This document shows, one piece after another, positions 33,107 to 44,985 of a DNA stretch of 64,000 nucleotides (position 1 is its first letter; every line of letters begins with the position of its first letter). A model generated the notes under the pieces. That model searched no databases. It was given only the letters and a program-made list of their open reading frames with translations, and had not been told where the DNA came from. The position numbers and the translations under genes were made by a program. The DNA is from Rhypophila decipiens (Eukaryota; Ascomycota; Sordariomycetes; Sordariales; Naviculisporaceae): the NCBI GenBank assembly GCA_033297075.1, contig MU858048.1, positions 62,001 through 126,000 of the forward strand, given 5' to 3'.

Positions 33107-34686
33107 TTAGACAACATCATCCCCATTATAGAAACTCCTATGGCTCGTGTTCTTGCTGCCGTTCTTCATATCAACTCCGAGTTGGCCCGGGTATTCCCCC
33201 TTTGTGCTCTCCGTCTCAACGACAACCTCGGTGCTGCGCATGATGCCCGCCATGTTCTTGGACTGTGCCAGGATGCTCTTGTCGCTCGAGTCGTCGACGA
33301 GGGTCTTGCTGTTGCTGGCAGTCCCCTTTTGGGATCGTTGGATGCGCGAGTGGGTGCCCATCTTGCTGTGCACCGAGTCGAGTTTGTAGCCCGTATTGGC
33401 GTAGCCCGTCTTGTTGCGCGAGCGGGCCGAGGTGGTCTTTTCCTTCATTTCCTTCCAGAACAGGCGTAGGAAGGGAATCGACGAGGCCATGATGACAATG
33501 GCCAATTCGGCTCCGGACCAGATGAGGAGGGGAGTGGATAGCCCTGGAAAAACACAGGCACGTTAGTAGTGGCTCTTGTAGAAACGAAGGCATGCGGTAG
33601 TGACATGAGGGCGTGTTTGTATTTCTCAACTTACATGTATAATCAGACAAGCTGTTGGGGAGATGGGCTGACTTGACAATGGCAAAGACTCCGGAACTGC
33701 AGGGCGGGCTGAGTTAGCGTTTATCATAGAGAAACGAGAGACAGAGAGACATAGAGACATACAGAATACCCATGCTCATGCAAACGCAAACACCCAGCTT
33801 CTCGACCAGTCTCATTTGCAAATTCCAGATCAAGAACCACGGGAAGATGGCGAGGATGAAATCGGTCACGGCCGAGTAGACTCCGGCGAACACGGCAAAG
33901 TCGATGATGGGCTGGGTGTCGATACAGTGGCCGGGGACGCTATCGTCGAACTTTTTCTCGACCGGTGTGCAGCCAACGAAGAAGGAGATGGCGCATGGCC
34001 ACATGACCAGGTTGACGGTGACGATGCAAAACCAGATGAGGGCCTTGTGCCATTTCTGCACACACAAACGAAGGATGGTGAAGCAAAACGACGTCTTAGC
34101 AAACGAGATGCCCAGGATGCCGAAGAACTCGCCGACGAAGAGGTATTTGTTGGCCTGTGGCAGTTGCATGAGCTTGCTCATATCCTGGAGGATGTCGGTG
34201 AAATGCAGTCCCAAGCCATGATTCGTAGCCAGACACTCGAGCACGATGGATATGATGAGGAACATCTGTTGTTGAGCAGGGTTAGCACAAGATATTTGGC
34301 TGGGTTGTGCTCCATCTCCGTCTTGACAAACGACACAAGCAGGCCAGCAGGGTCAGAGTGTCGATCTCCCTTTCCCTGCTCCTCAGTCCCCCTAAAAAGA
34401 AGATCGACAGTCCAATATCCTCCCCACACGAATAAGAAAAAACACTTACCCAGCCTATAAGTAAAAAGACATCGTCGATTCCGAAACCCTTCGCATATCG
34501 TATCTTGCAGAAGTATCTCAACCCCATCATGGCCGTGGCAAAAGAAGCCACCACCGCCAGTGAGTTTATGAGTTCATCTTTGTTGTTTTCGCCGCTGATA
34601 GGAGGAAAGACGGGAACAGCACCAGGAGGAGGAGGGCCGCCTGCTCCAGCGTCTGTGCTATTTCCAGCGGGACCCGCGTTGGACAT
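33107..34686 (-). CDS. Pth11-like seven-transmembrane protein (fungal rhodopsin-domain family, no CFEM)
   Basis: Four exons on minus: 34686-34450, 34265-33763, 33696-33635 and 33543-33107. Splice sites are good, including a TACTAAC branch before the last exon, and the total is 412 residues. The N-terminal 33 residues are Gly/Pro-rich without Cys, so there is no extracellular CFEM domain. Helix 1 is INSLAVVASFATAMMGLRYF, followed by KGFGIDDVFLLIGW, the family's DD motif at the start of helix 2. Later helices include FVGEFFGILGISFAKTSFCFTILRL and ALIWFCIVTVNLVMWPCAISFFVGCTPVEKKF. Next come TDFILAIFPWFLIWNLQM, KLGVCVCMSMGILSGVFAIVK and PLLIWSGAELAIVIMASSIPFLR. The last 110 residues are a cytoplasmic tail rich in Lys/Ser/Thr. 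The family is plasma-membrane or endosomal and, in Magnaporthe Pth11, senses surfaces upstream of G proteins. Ligand unknown. Confidence 0.88.
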
Positions 34687-37489
34687 TGTATCGATTCCTC
34701 CAACTCACACGAACATACACACACAAAGGACAGACCGGCTGGTTGGTAACGAGTGTAAAGGGTAGGTAAGTGAGTGTGTTTGCCGAGTGTGTTTGTGTGT
34801 GTCGACTGCCGGCGAGGGTGGAGGAGAAAAACGATCAAGGACCCGAAAGGTACAAATATAAAAGGATTAGACCAATAAGCTATCTTTTGATCGACTAGAG
34901 AGGCTGGATCTTCAGAAGATGGATGATGGGGAAGCGATGGATTATGGATATCAACTTTTTCAGATTATGGATCCGCCTAGGGGGAAGGGGGAGTGAGGGC
35001 CGAGAATTAGTACAACCCTGCAACTTTGGTTGGAAGCACACCACCAGCATCAAGTTCGAGAACAGAACGAGCTCGGTTAGGGAAGGCCAGCCAGCGAGGC
35101 GGATACGCCAGTCCGAGTCCAGAACTGTTATCCCACGAGGGAAAGATAATAGACCCGAGAACCATGAAGTCGGGGAGAAAAAGCAAAGACAAAAAGGGAG
35201 CTGGTAACCAGTCTGGATGAGAGGCATGGTACGGAAGGATTCGCCAAAGGTTTCTTGCAGCTTTGCAAGCATGAAAATGGCCATCCAGTGGCATCCACCT
35301 ACAGCATGTCAAGTCAGGGTCTCAGGAACCAGCAGGGGACATCAATCCAGTGACCAGCCATTCCCCTTGTCCGTCTTCTCTTCCCCTTGACTCCCTGCCG
35401 GCCGACCATGTGGTACGAAGGATTCTCTGTTCCCACGCTTGACACCAGAACCAACAAGCTGTGATATTCGTGATCATTCACTCAAGAGGCTGAATAGGCA
35501 AAATCTGAAGGGCTGACATGTCTCAAGTCTGAAAATAACAAGCAGCTGGTGGGCGTTCTCGCTGAGTGAGAGGAGGACCTCCTTGCTTGTTTCATGCCAC
35601 TAGCATGAAGAAGTCAAGGGAAGCGTTCGAATGTTCGTATGGACTAAACAGGGGAACCTCCACCTGCTGCTTCCGTGGTGGACGTTAAACTGGACCGGGA
35701 CTAGGTGAGTTGCGGCGTCGGCAGACTGTTTGGGGGGACGTTTCTGCTTTCTACACCAAATTCTGGTTTGTTGTCACCCACCATGATGGTGGGTTCAACC
35801 AGCTTATCAGGGGAGGAAGTAGTATTTCCAGAACTAGTGAAGTGACTGATGGACAGCAGTGCAGCACGCGTGAGACTCTTCTGGTGGACGACTCGAGACC
35901 GAAGCCACCGGCGGTGGGATCTGTGTGGGGGTTCGGAAGGTGGTAGGATCGGACCACTCAGAGCTCTTGTACCCAGGTATCCCCTTCTGTCTAAGTGGTG
36001 AGTGGTGACTGGCTGACTGCTATCCATTTCAAACGGCAACAACGGTCAAGGGGGTACTCCGTAAGGCCAAGCACCCGCCAAGCAGGACTTGTGGTGGGGA
36101 CATGATCTCTGCCAGGCCGATTGGCTCGGTGTGGTCCGCTTCCTATCCCCGTACCCCACAAATGGATCACCATTTTCGACCTCCACTTCTTGGTATTTGA
36201 TTTGCTGCGCCAGTTGCAGAAAAACAGAACAATCGGCAACATTTGTCGGCTGTCGAGGGTGCGCAGTTGGGTCGTATTCATAACTGTATACTTGCAATGT
36301 CGTGGTGAGGGGATGTCGAGATTCGCGACTGAACAGCAAAAGTGGTCACGGTTTCTGTTAAGGATCGAATGGGATGGTTGATGAAGGGCGTTCCTTCCTC
36401 AGAACGAAGTGAAACCGGTAAAACTGCGGACACTGACCCAGGTAAAGCTTATAGTTCGTCCACTAAGTTGCTCCCGCCTTCCGCGCCGCCGCGGTCTCCT
36501 TCCTTAACGTTCGGTCTGTGGATACTCTGCACGGGTATGACTTGTCAAATTTCGGGCGATAACCTCCTAGAGAAAATTGCTCCAATCTGTTCATTTCCCC
36601 GGTCAGTACGGATACTATCCGTTGCGAACCCACATAATCGCCTCGTAAACGGCCGAGACAAGCGGGTGATCATGAACCCCATAAGGGGTCTGGTTCTGAG
36701 CGACTCGCGGGGGACCTTTGTTTGTCAAGTGACTCAAGAGTCAAGCCTGATATCGGACTTGTTGTCGGCGTCGCACAAACCAAAGTCTGGTATAAACCGC
36801 ACAGATCCCACGCGCTGCTGCGGCGTCAATCTTGAATAACGTTGGTCCTGTCACTTCTCAATGTGACCTCGATCCGCGGATTCTGCTTTCTCTACAAAAT
36901 ATCGAAACAGTTCCACGGAACCATCCAAAATAGCCACTAAAATCTGATAGGAAGCCATAAGCCTCGCCTCCGAAAACCCTACCGCACGGCCATTTGGGAT
37001 CAATCATCACATTTCGTTGCTGCATGGAAGCCAGGCCAGAACGAAACATGCTCTGTGCTGCTTACCAGGAACCAGAGGAAAGCTATTTCTTCGCCGCATT
37101 AACCGGTTCGGGCACCTCTAGCTCTGCAGTGCAATAAATGCAGGTCCTTGAAACGTCGACTGATCCCGGTTTTCAACAAGCCACCTCGACTGTAACCCGG
37201 TAAACACCAAGTGGCCGGCAGGCACGGTGTGGTTCATGGCACAGAATTTATCTCAGTCCCGGCTCCAACGCTCCCCTCCAAGGTGTCCCAATATGGCATC
37301 TGCCTCCTTAGACGGTCTTTTTTCACCGTCTACCGTCCTAACTATCCGTAGTGTACGGTAGTTGTCGATTAATGATTCCACTGAAAGAAATCACCATCAA
37401 CGAACTCCTTACCCAGACATTACCACTCGACAAATACTCGTTTTAGAAGCAAAATGGCAAAAACCCCGTCGGGCGTCGGCAGATTTTAG
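34687..37489. other. Intergenic, no recognised gene
   Basis: 2.8 kb. The first few hundred bases are promoter and leader of the Pth11-like gene. The longest frames (36342-36839 plus, 165 residues; 34895-35284 minus, 129 residues) show no domain or family I know. No repeat seen. Confidence 0.45.
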
Positions 37490-37498
37490 TATATAAAA
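37490..37498 (+). promoter_or_regulatory. TATA box
   Basis: TATATAAAA lies 71 bp upstream of an ATG at 37561, and the short leader is A/C-rich. Spacing and match are unusually good for this window and suggest a genuine core promoter. Confidence 0.45.
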
Positions 37499-37560
37499 AC
37501 TCGCGCAACCCATCCGCTTCATATGGGGCCTGGAGAAGGGCAATCCTAAACAACTCCATC

Positions 37561-37869
37561 ATGGCTCCTTGGTATGTTGTTAAATAGCCCCCCTAAAACA
37601 TCGGTATCTCTCCCGCGACTTGGCCTTCATGTAACTAGCATAGTTCACCGTCTGTTCGCCCTCGAGTCCGTTCGCCGCCCGCGTTGCTAGTGTCCGCTAC
37701 ACCAAAGATAACGGGGAGGAGAAACTTCTCGGGGAAATCTCACAAGTTGATGGGGGACATGTCTTGGATGCCGAGGCTTTGTCAGTGCCAAATTGCTTAT
37801 TTCCCACCCCCACTCCGGACCTTAGCCCCTATTTTTGTCTCGTTGTCGACTATCGTGAGTATCGTCGTA

Positions 37870-37900
<31 letters not shown>

Positions 37901-37929
37901 TCTTCCATGTCCGTCGCCTCGTGAGGTGA
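37561..37929 (+). CDS. Possible small tail-anchored membrane protein (hypothetical)
   Basis: An 11-nt first exon (37561-37571, MAP plus two bases) ends at a GTATGT donor. A 72-nt intron ends in CATAG at 37643, and exon 2 runs to a TGA at 37929, giving about 98 residues. The N-terminal part is basic with Pro/Arg (SPSVRPRVRSPPALL). The C-terminal 30 residues form one strong hydrophobic helix, IFVSLSTIVSIVVVVAVAVA and on, ending in HVRRLVR, as in tail-anchored proteins. The helix is encoded by a run of GTCGCC repeats, so it may be an accident of a trinucleotide-type repeat. The next frame over exon 2 (from 37644, starting FTVCSPSSPFAARVASVRY) is also open to 37941 and looks coding. No homologue recognised. 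Confidence 0.3.
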
Positions 37930-40722
37930 GGCCTCAATGAGCGGTGGAAAAGGTTGATGTTATCTCACTGCCTAACTAATTAGCTATCATACCTTCTTTT
38001 ACTAGTGTATGTACTACGGATAGACCTCACAGTGACACAGTCATACCCTTTACTCCGTAGACCGCCTGGCATCACGTCAAGTTCCCTGAAATTTCCGTAC
38101 AGACTGTAACCCAAGCCCCCCCACGAAACTCTCAGTACTGTATGAGTAGCATAGTGTAGAGAAAGGGGCAGACAGGAACAATAAACCGTAGTGCAACTTT
38201 GTATCCCCTCCCGCTTGTTTTCACATCAAATGATCACCAGGTTCGTCTCAACTTGCTGGAGGGTGTTATGGAATGCAAGGGTAACATTGGGACAGTACCA
38301 AAATGTCTAACACCGTCAATATGTACTTCACATATTGCAGGAATATCAGCACGTGGACCAGAGTACCAGTGATCCCTTCCCTATCCGAGAATTTACATCC
38401 GTTTGATGTTTTATTGTTTTCTTCACTGCTGCTGTCGCATTCTTGTTGCTTCCAGGTTGCTGACGCACTACACAGGAGTAAACTCTTCGATCTACAATCC
38501 TGCCCAGTGTCGCAGTGTTACAAACGAGACCGAGAGAGACCCTAGGCTTGTGATATCTTCAATTGAGCCCCTTATATTTGCACGTCGATAATTCCTGGGT
38601 TTCCAGGCCCAATATTAGTAGTTTCTGAGACGATACTGCATCATGAAATGCGAAACCGATATTCTGGGCAAACTGGGGGATTCTCGAGTCCGCTAGTATG
38701 AATATAAACAATGTTATGGGAAAAAGAAACAACAGCAACATGACTCGGGGTCGGAGAACTTGGCCGAAGATATGGGATATCGTCATGATAAGTTCGCAAA
38801 AAAAGAACGAAAGAGCGAGGGGGAAAGAAGCAAAGAAGACAATCGATCGATCATGGCGAGACATGTCGGGGAGGCGGAGCAGGAGAGAAAAAAGCATTAT
38901 GCCCTGTCAAAACCAGTGGCTTGGGAAGTTGGGCTTGCACCGAGGCGATGGCGCAAGGTTTCCGTTATCATGCAGCGATGGTGTTGTTTTCTCTTTTCTT
39001 TTTTCTTCACCTTGAACTGGGGATACAAGGATTCCTGCAAGCTTTTTCCTCTGCGGGTTTACGGCGTCGAGGAGGTCTGTGTGAAATATCTCGATGTTCA
39101 TTCGAGGCCTTTTTGATTGACCGGGGGGACTCTGTTCGTGATGGAACGAGGCGTCCCCGCCTTTGTGGCAACCTCACTGCAGTGACAAAATAAGCAAATA
39201 AACGAACATGCAAGCACTAACAAAACTGGAAGAGACCGGCATTCCGGAAAGGGTGTTCAGGTTCTGGGCTCTGAATGAAAGCAATTGCCGCGACGAAATA
39301 AATCTCTTCAGTTGATAAGTTCTGGAATTCAAAGGATTTAGTTCATATCATGGATTCATTCATTCACCCCGGGAAGAGAGCCCGGCAGGCACAATGGCGT
39401 GCACCGCGATGTGCTAACCATTCAGAGCGAGGCTTGCGAAATATCCAATGGAGGCGGGTGTGGGTTTGGTGAGAGTTTAAACCCTGGGAATCAGAATCCA
39501 ACAAATCTTCACTCATCAATCGTGGGCAGTACGCGTATCTCATCTGCCGGACGTGTCAGAAGAACCAAGATATAGTTGGCTCGCCCCTTCTTTCTTTCCC
39601 AGTGGGCAAATAAAACAAGATTGCACACGATCTTGGGATTCCACAGTACCCTTTCCGATTCCCGGTCCAGCCCGTCGTTCGTCAAAACGCCCCATCCCCC
39701 ACTGCGGGAAAATCGCAAAACGATTTGCAATGTCCGTAGTCTACCCGCTCCCCGTGTCGTCCCGCGCCGATTGACGGACGGCGAGCCGCAATTCAACCCT
39801 GAAGAGGCGAACAATTGGGGCTTGGAGATCCACGTGGGTTGGTGGTGGTACTGTACCGTGGCTTGCCAAGGAACGACAGAGAGGGGAGAACGCCGCCACA
39901 GACGAGAACCGCTGAAGCGGTTCGCCCGTGTCTCTGCCGCCTTTTTGTTTCATTCACACCACCATCAACGCCACCAAAAACGGGTTTGTTCGGAGACGGC
40001 AGAATGTGGTGGTGTACAGCATTTTGGCGAAGCAGTCGCTAACAACTTCAGACGATCAGGGCCAAAATCGGGACATTGCCAATTCTACCAAGTTCAGTAG
40101 GGCGTGCACTATTTTCGCACCCCAAGTCCCCAAGACTCCCGACCGGGCAATTTCCAGTCAAAGCGCAAAGCTGTCAAGAGTGTTGACGAGAACGTCCGTG
40201 GGTTTCGAAAGCCGTGCGGTGCTGGCCTTGCGGGCCTTGCGGGCCTTGCGGGATGTTTTGGCTGTTGCGCCTTCTAGCTTAAGATGTTAGCGATAATGGA
40301 GCCATCGTTTGTCCGTGTCGTTCATCCGTCGCCGCCGGGGCGCCGCCGCCGCCGCTAAAGAGCACAACCGTCAAGCCACGGCTTGAAAAGAGGAGTTTGT
40401 GAACTCTTGAACCGTGCAGGGGTAAGGTTAGATATTATTTTGCGGGAAACTTTTTTCAGCGTGAAGATTGGCAAAAGAGCAATAACTGAAAAAAACATTG
40501 CCAACACTTTCGTCGATTGCGGTAAATAAATTTAATGCCGAGCATCTGGGTCAATATGCGCAGTTCAACCCAGCCTGCATATTCATTCTACCTGTGGATT
40601 CGCCTCCTTTTTTGAGGTTTTTTCTCTCTCAGAGAGTCATGAACTCATGATCCCCTCGCTTCACCCGTTATTGGGTTTGGCCCCCACATTGCCGAGGCCG
40701 AATTTGACGGCTTCTCAGGGAG
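37930..40722. other. Intergenic, no recognised gene
   Basis: 2.8 kb. Several frames of 100-175 residues (38760-39116, 39576-40100, 39928-40290, all plus) lack recognisable domains. A triple GGGCCTTGC repeat is at 40222-40252, with a GCC-rich run at 40330-40357. A pyrimidine/purine mirror stretch near 40610-40640 is low complexity. Confidence 0.45.
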
Positions 40723-40902
40723 TACCGTATCTACTGAGCTTCTTCAAAATCACCCTAGAGCCAGGGTAGGCTTAGCTGCTGGCCCAAGGAGTTCAAGCGC
40801 ACGGGAAGGGTGGGCCTGTTCGGTTCATTGCCCGCAAATTCCTGCGGACACTAGGCCCACTTGGCTCTAGGGTGATTCTGAAGAAGCTCAGTAGATACGG
40901 TA
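40723..40902. mobile_element. 180-bp MITE with 41-bp terminal inverted repeats and TA ends
   Basis: Bases 40723-40763 match the reverse complement of 40862-40902 over 41 bp with a single mismatch (an A/G in the CTTCAAAATCA segment). The outermost bases are TA on both sides, as expected when a Tc1/mariner-type element duplicates a TA target. The 98-bp interior has a further small inverted pair (GTGGGCCT and AGGCCCAC) and no coding frame. This is best explained as a Stowaway/mariner-like non-autonomous element. Its sequence is unrelated to the foldback at 8511-8764. Confidence 0.7.
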
Positions 40903-42726
40903 GGTAGGACGAATCGGCTTGCATTCACCCGAACCTATCCGTAGCTTATCGACCTCCACCGGTTCATCTTAATTATTCTCAGGGCTCTTGTCCTGAACTC
41001 CTGATAAACAGGCCGGCCAAACAGGGCCTCTTTACAAATTTACAATAATTTAAGCTTCATCTCAATATCAGACCATATCTTGGAAATGAACTGATCCCGA
41101 TTCCCAAGAGCCTGGTGGTGGGCACTGGGCAGTCAGTCCTGTTGTGTGGTTTTGGACCCAGAGGACTGGAGAGCTGTAGGCCGCTCTTCCGAGCATCCAG
41201 GCTGTCGGTTTTTAGGGCAGGTTCTGTGCTTGGGAGGGTGGAGGTGGTTGCTCTCTCTCCTTTATTTTCCCGACTTGAGCCTGAGTTACCACAGATAACA
41301 TGATATTTATCACATGCATAGTAGATGGTTTCTGTAACTACCACTTACCCGGGCATTGTTGGTCGTATATACAAATTGGATGCGGCTCATTCTGCTGTGC
41401 TACCATCGAGTTGTATATTGAAAGGATTCCAGCCGGTAAGACTGCCTCCTTTGAGGGCCGAGGCAACGATAGCACGACGGAATATGTCCTCGCAAAAAGG
41501 TTGAAGTAGTATCCCGATGACAAACACAGGCGAAAGGGGGCTCGTTGCTACCATCTCGGGGCTTCTTGTAACAGATGGGTTATGGAAATATGGATACCAT
41601 CATCAAGCAAAGCTTTTCCGACCATTTCTCCAGTCACGGCTCCTTCCGGACCTCGACTGCGACTTCCCCTGCACGGCCAGTGTTCTCAAGAGTCAAGGGA
41701 GTCCAACCCTCACCACCAGTGGCAACGACAACCCACCTCATCGCGCAATAATCCAAACTTATTGAACTGAAGATCTGCCGGTCCGCACCCACAACCACGA
41801 GCCAGCCGAGCCGAATGTAATCTTGCAACGCAAGAAATCCCAAAAGACGGGCCTGTCTCCACCACACCCAGCTCATGATGATTGGAATTGCGCCTGCCCT
41901 TGACAGAAACTATCACCATTTCAGTCCATGAGGTCCATTATCTCGTCCAGTGCACGGGCGGCGAAGACAAAGGAGGACTAGCCCCCATGCTTGGCCAGCT
42001 CCCCACGTTTTCGTGCCACGTTTTGCCCTTGCATTCAGTGCTCACTGCACCCCCAGAGGGACCCAGAGTTGGGATTGAGAGTGTGAGGATTCGCTCAAGC
42101 GAGCGCTGTGGCACACCACAATTCTACGGCTACCCACTGCCGGCGCACTCGCCATGCATCTTGCAGTCTGACAGGTTTTCCATCATTCTTTGACTGGTAC
42201 ATGTGCATTTTTCTTTCCGGATAGCAAATATGCTTTACTTACTCAAGTCTCTGCGTCTTCAATGCCCTACAAAAACATCTATGGGCTCCTGAAAATAGGG
42301 GAACCCTGAGCATCAAGGTGACATTCTCATGGTGCTTGCTCTAGACCCCTACACATTGCGCCGCCCAGAGAGAATCGACCCCTACCTTGCATTGAGGAGG
42401 GGCCAGGAGACAGGCATCTAGCGCAATTTACGGTTGCCACGCTAAGATTCTGGGCCACTGGGGCTTGTTGGTGATTGATTTGCTTGGGAAGCCATGACCT
42501 GACAGGGAGATGGCTGTTCGTCTCGCCTCCTCAGTCTGCATCCCGAGTCGGCTTTTGTTTTTTGTCTCGATCCCGAAATATGGATAAAGTACTTATATCA
42601 CTTCTGCAGACGCTCTTTTTGTTTTCCTGAAACCCTTCCAATCTTTCACCCATAAACTGCCAGTCACTCTTTTACACCTTTTCATTCTTTTCTTGTTTAT
42701 TCAGCAGTTTATCATTGTTCACAAAT
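40903..42726. other. Upstream region of the FAD oxidoreductase
   Basis: 1.8 kb without a recognised gene. A TATA-like ACTTATATCAC occurs near 42590-42600, and the 5' leader before 42727 is T/C-rich. Small frames (for example 41882-42193) show no domain. Confidence 0.5.
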
Positions 42727-44263
42727 ATGGGTGCCAAATCAGCATACAAGGGCTTGGTTGCCCTTGCCGCCGCTCAGACCGCTTCCGCCGGTCTTCTCGA
42801 CAGCGGAATCTTCAAATTCTTTGATACCGTTACAAGAGATGTTGTCATTGTGGGAGGTGGTGCCGCTGGTTCCCACGCCGCCATCAGGCTGAAGGAAGAT
42901 CATGGCAAGAGCGTCGTCTTGATCGAGAGGGAGGATATCCTTGTAAGTTCACGTCAACACAGAAAACAGACGTCCCGGATCGAATGCTGACTTTCTAAAG
43001 GGTGGCCATGTAGACACTTACTACGACCCCAAAGCCAATGGCGCCGTCCGGGAATATGGTGTGCAGTGTTATTTCCCCTATGAGGATGCCATGGATTTCA
43101 TCGACAGGTTCAACCTGACCGTTGCCCCTGGTCTTGGACCCCGCGGCGCGACCACGCCCAAGTACGTCGACTTCCAGTCGGGCAAGGAGCTCAATGGCTA
43201 CGTCCCTCCCGACTTTGGCGCTCAGATCGGAGGCATTGTCGAGTTTTACAACGTCCTGACCAGCAAGGGCTACGACAAGATGGTCGAGCCCGGCTTCTGG
43301 AACCTCCCCACCGGTCCCAACATCCCCGAGGACCTCCTCCTCCCCATCGGTGAGTTTGCCAAGAAGTACAACGTCTCGACCGCTCTCCCCCGCATGTACG
43401 AGTCCACCGGCGGCGGCCCGGCCTCTCAGCAGGACGACTTCCTCAACATCATGACCCTCACCTTCCTCCAGTCCTTCTCGCCCAGCTGGATGAAGGTCTT
43501 CTTCACCGACATCGGCTACTACCACATTGAGGGCGGCAACCAGCAGCTCTACAACAAGATCGCCGCCCGCCTCGGCAACGATGTCATGACCAACACGGTC
43601 GTCCTCATGTCGGAGCGCACCAGCACCGGCGTCACTCTCCTCGTCTCGGGCCTCAAGGGCACCAAGATCATCAAGGCCAAGAAGCTCCTCATGGCCATCC
43701 CTCCCACCCGTGAGAATCTAGTCCCCTTCGACCTCAACGCGGAGGAGACTGCCATCTTCGCCAAGCCCAAGTACGGTCGTTACGGCACCGCCCTCGTCTC
43801 GCACCCTTCGCTCCCCAAGGGCACCGACCTGATGAATCTGCCCGCCAGCGCCGTCGCCGACCCCTGGTCCCCCTTCCTCGACCTCCCCCACATCCTCTCT
43901 TTCTCCTCGTACGGCAACGACACCGATCTCTTCTCCATCGGCACCAGCGGCAACCCGTACCTCCTCTACGGCCAGCTGGCCTCCACCGGCGTCGCGCAGG
44001 TGGCCCTCCAGAAGATGGCTCTCCAGGGCACCATCCCCGCCCTCAAGGGCAAGCTCATTGAGGTCGTCGAGTGGTCCGACCACGGCCCGGGCGGCTTCGG
44101 CGTCACCGCCCAGGACATGCGTAACGGCTGGATGGACAAGATGTACGGCCTCCAGGGCAAGCGCTCCACCTGGTACACGGGTAACGCCATCGCCATTGAT
44201 TTCAGCACAACACTGTGGAAGATGAACGATGAGGTCATCAAGCGTATGCTTGCTAGCTGGTAA
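42727..44263 (+). CDS. Secreted or ER-targeted FAD/NAD(P)-binding oxidoreductase (amine-oxidase-like)
   Basis: Two exons, 42727-42942 and 43001-44263, with a 58-nt intron (GTAAGT donor, CTGACTTTCTAAAG acceptor region), give 492 residues. The N-terminus MGAKSAYKGLVALAAAQTASAGLLD looks like a signal peptide cut near residue 22. The FAD-binding Rossmann core follows: VVIVGGGAAGSHAAIRL (GGGAAG at 43-48), with the acidic strand end VVLIERED. GGHVDTYYDP starts exon 2 and is the typical second FAD contact of this family. The C-terminal part has GPGGFGVTAQDMRNGWMDKMYGLQGKRSTWYTGNAIAIDFSTTLW. I recognise the general group of flavin oxidoreductases that includes beta-cyclopiazonate dehydrogenase, but cannot name the substrate. 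There are several possible N-glycosylation sites (NLTV, NVST, NDTD). The gene converges on a secreted FAD oxidase 720 bp away. Codon use is strongly C-ending, suggesting high expression. Confidence 0.85.
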
Positions 44264-44985
44264 ATGGAATAAGGGATAAAATTTTCGTTATTTGGTGTAG
44301 CGCCCACACACAATATGTACATGATGTAATCGACATACCCCTACCTTAGCGTTCTTTTATTTTAGTTTTATTTGGCTAGTCGAAACAAGCGAGCATATAA
44401 TAGCATATTTTCTCTAGCATATATACAAATGTTCAACATACCTTAGCTCCTGACCTTTATCTGTGCATCGTGTGTCTCTTACCGAACAGTCGACAATCTT
44501 TTCGGTAACGAAAAAGTACGCCACGGCGGCGACTGAAGTCTACCGCACATATGTAGATGGTAAGATAGGTATCGTCAATGCCGTCGCCTCCGTACTAGTC
44601 ACATTGGTTGGCACGATCTTGTTCTTCTCCTTTCGGTGAATGTTAGACATGGGGAGAAAGTACCGTATCAACAGTATCATGACATTGGTACATCACAGAT
44701 CGAGTCAAGACATTAGGATCACAACTTTGTACATTCATTTTGTCATAAAAGGTTGAAGTCGGCACGTGAATGAAGTGCTCGGCTTGGAGAGTTATCTTGG
44801 GTGGGTTCATGATCTTTGACATTCCATAAAAGTCACCTCCTTCTCACCAGGCTTTTCCACCTTCCCTCTCAAAAAAGAAAAAACTACCACACCGACAAAA
44901 AAATAACCAAATAAAATTCGAGATAACCCAGCCAAAAAAAAAGGGGGAGTGGGGGGGCTGCTATACTACAAAACGCAAGGAACAA
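44264..44985. other. Convergent intergenic region between two flavoenzymes
   Basis: 720 bp, AT-rich, with repeated AGCATATA near 44390-44425 and A/G runs at 44870-44960. It should hold both 3' UTRs; nothing else is recognised. Confidence 0.55.

Noticed and set aside
36342..36839. 165-residue plus-strand frame
   Set aside because: Irregular composition and no recognised motif; frame length is not exceptional for GC-moderate DNA.
37644..37941. Alternative frame of the 37.5-kb locus as a fumarylacetoacetate-hydrolase-like N-terminus
   Set aside because: A faint resemblance around VRYTKDNGEEKLLGEI is too short, and the expected downstream family motifs are absent.
43718..44083. Long antisense frame opposite the FAD oxidoreductase, with similar ones opposite other C-rich genes
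   Set aside because: Such frames are shadows created by C-ending codons on the real strand; no domain or start context supports them.
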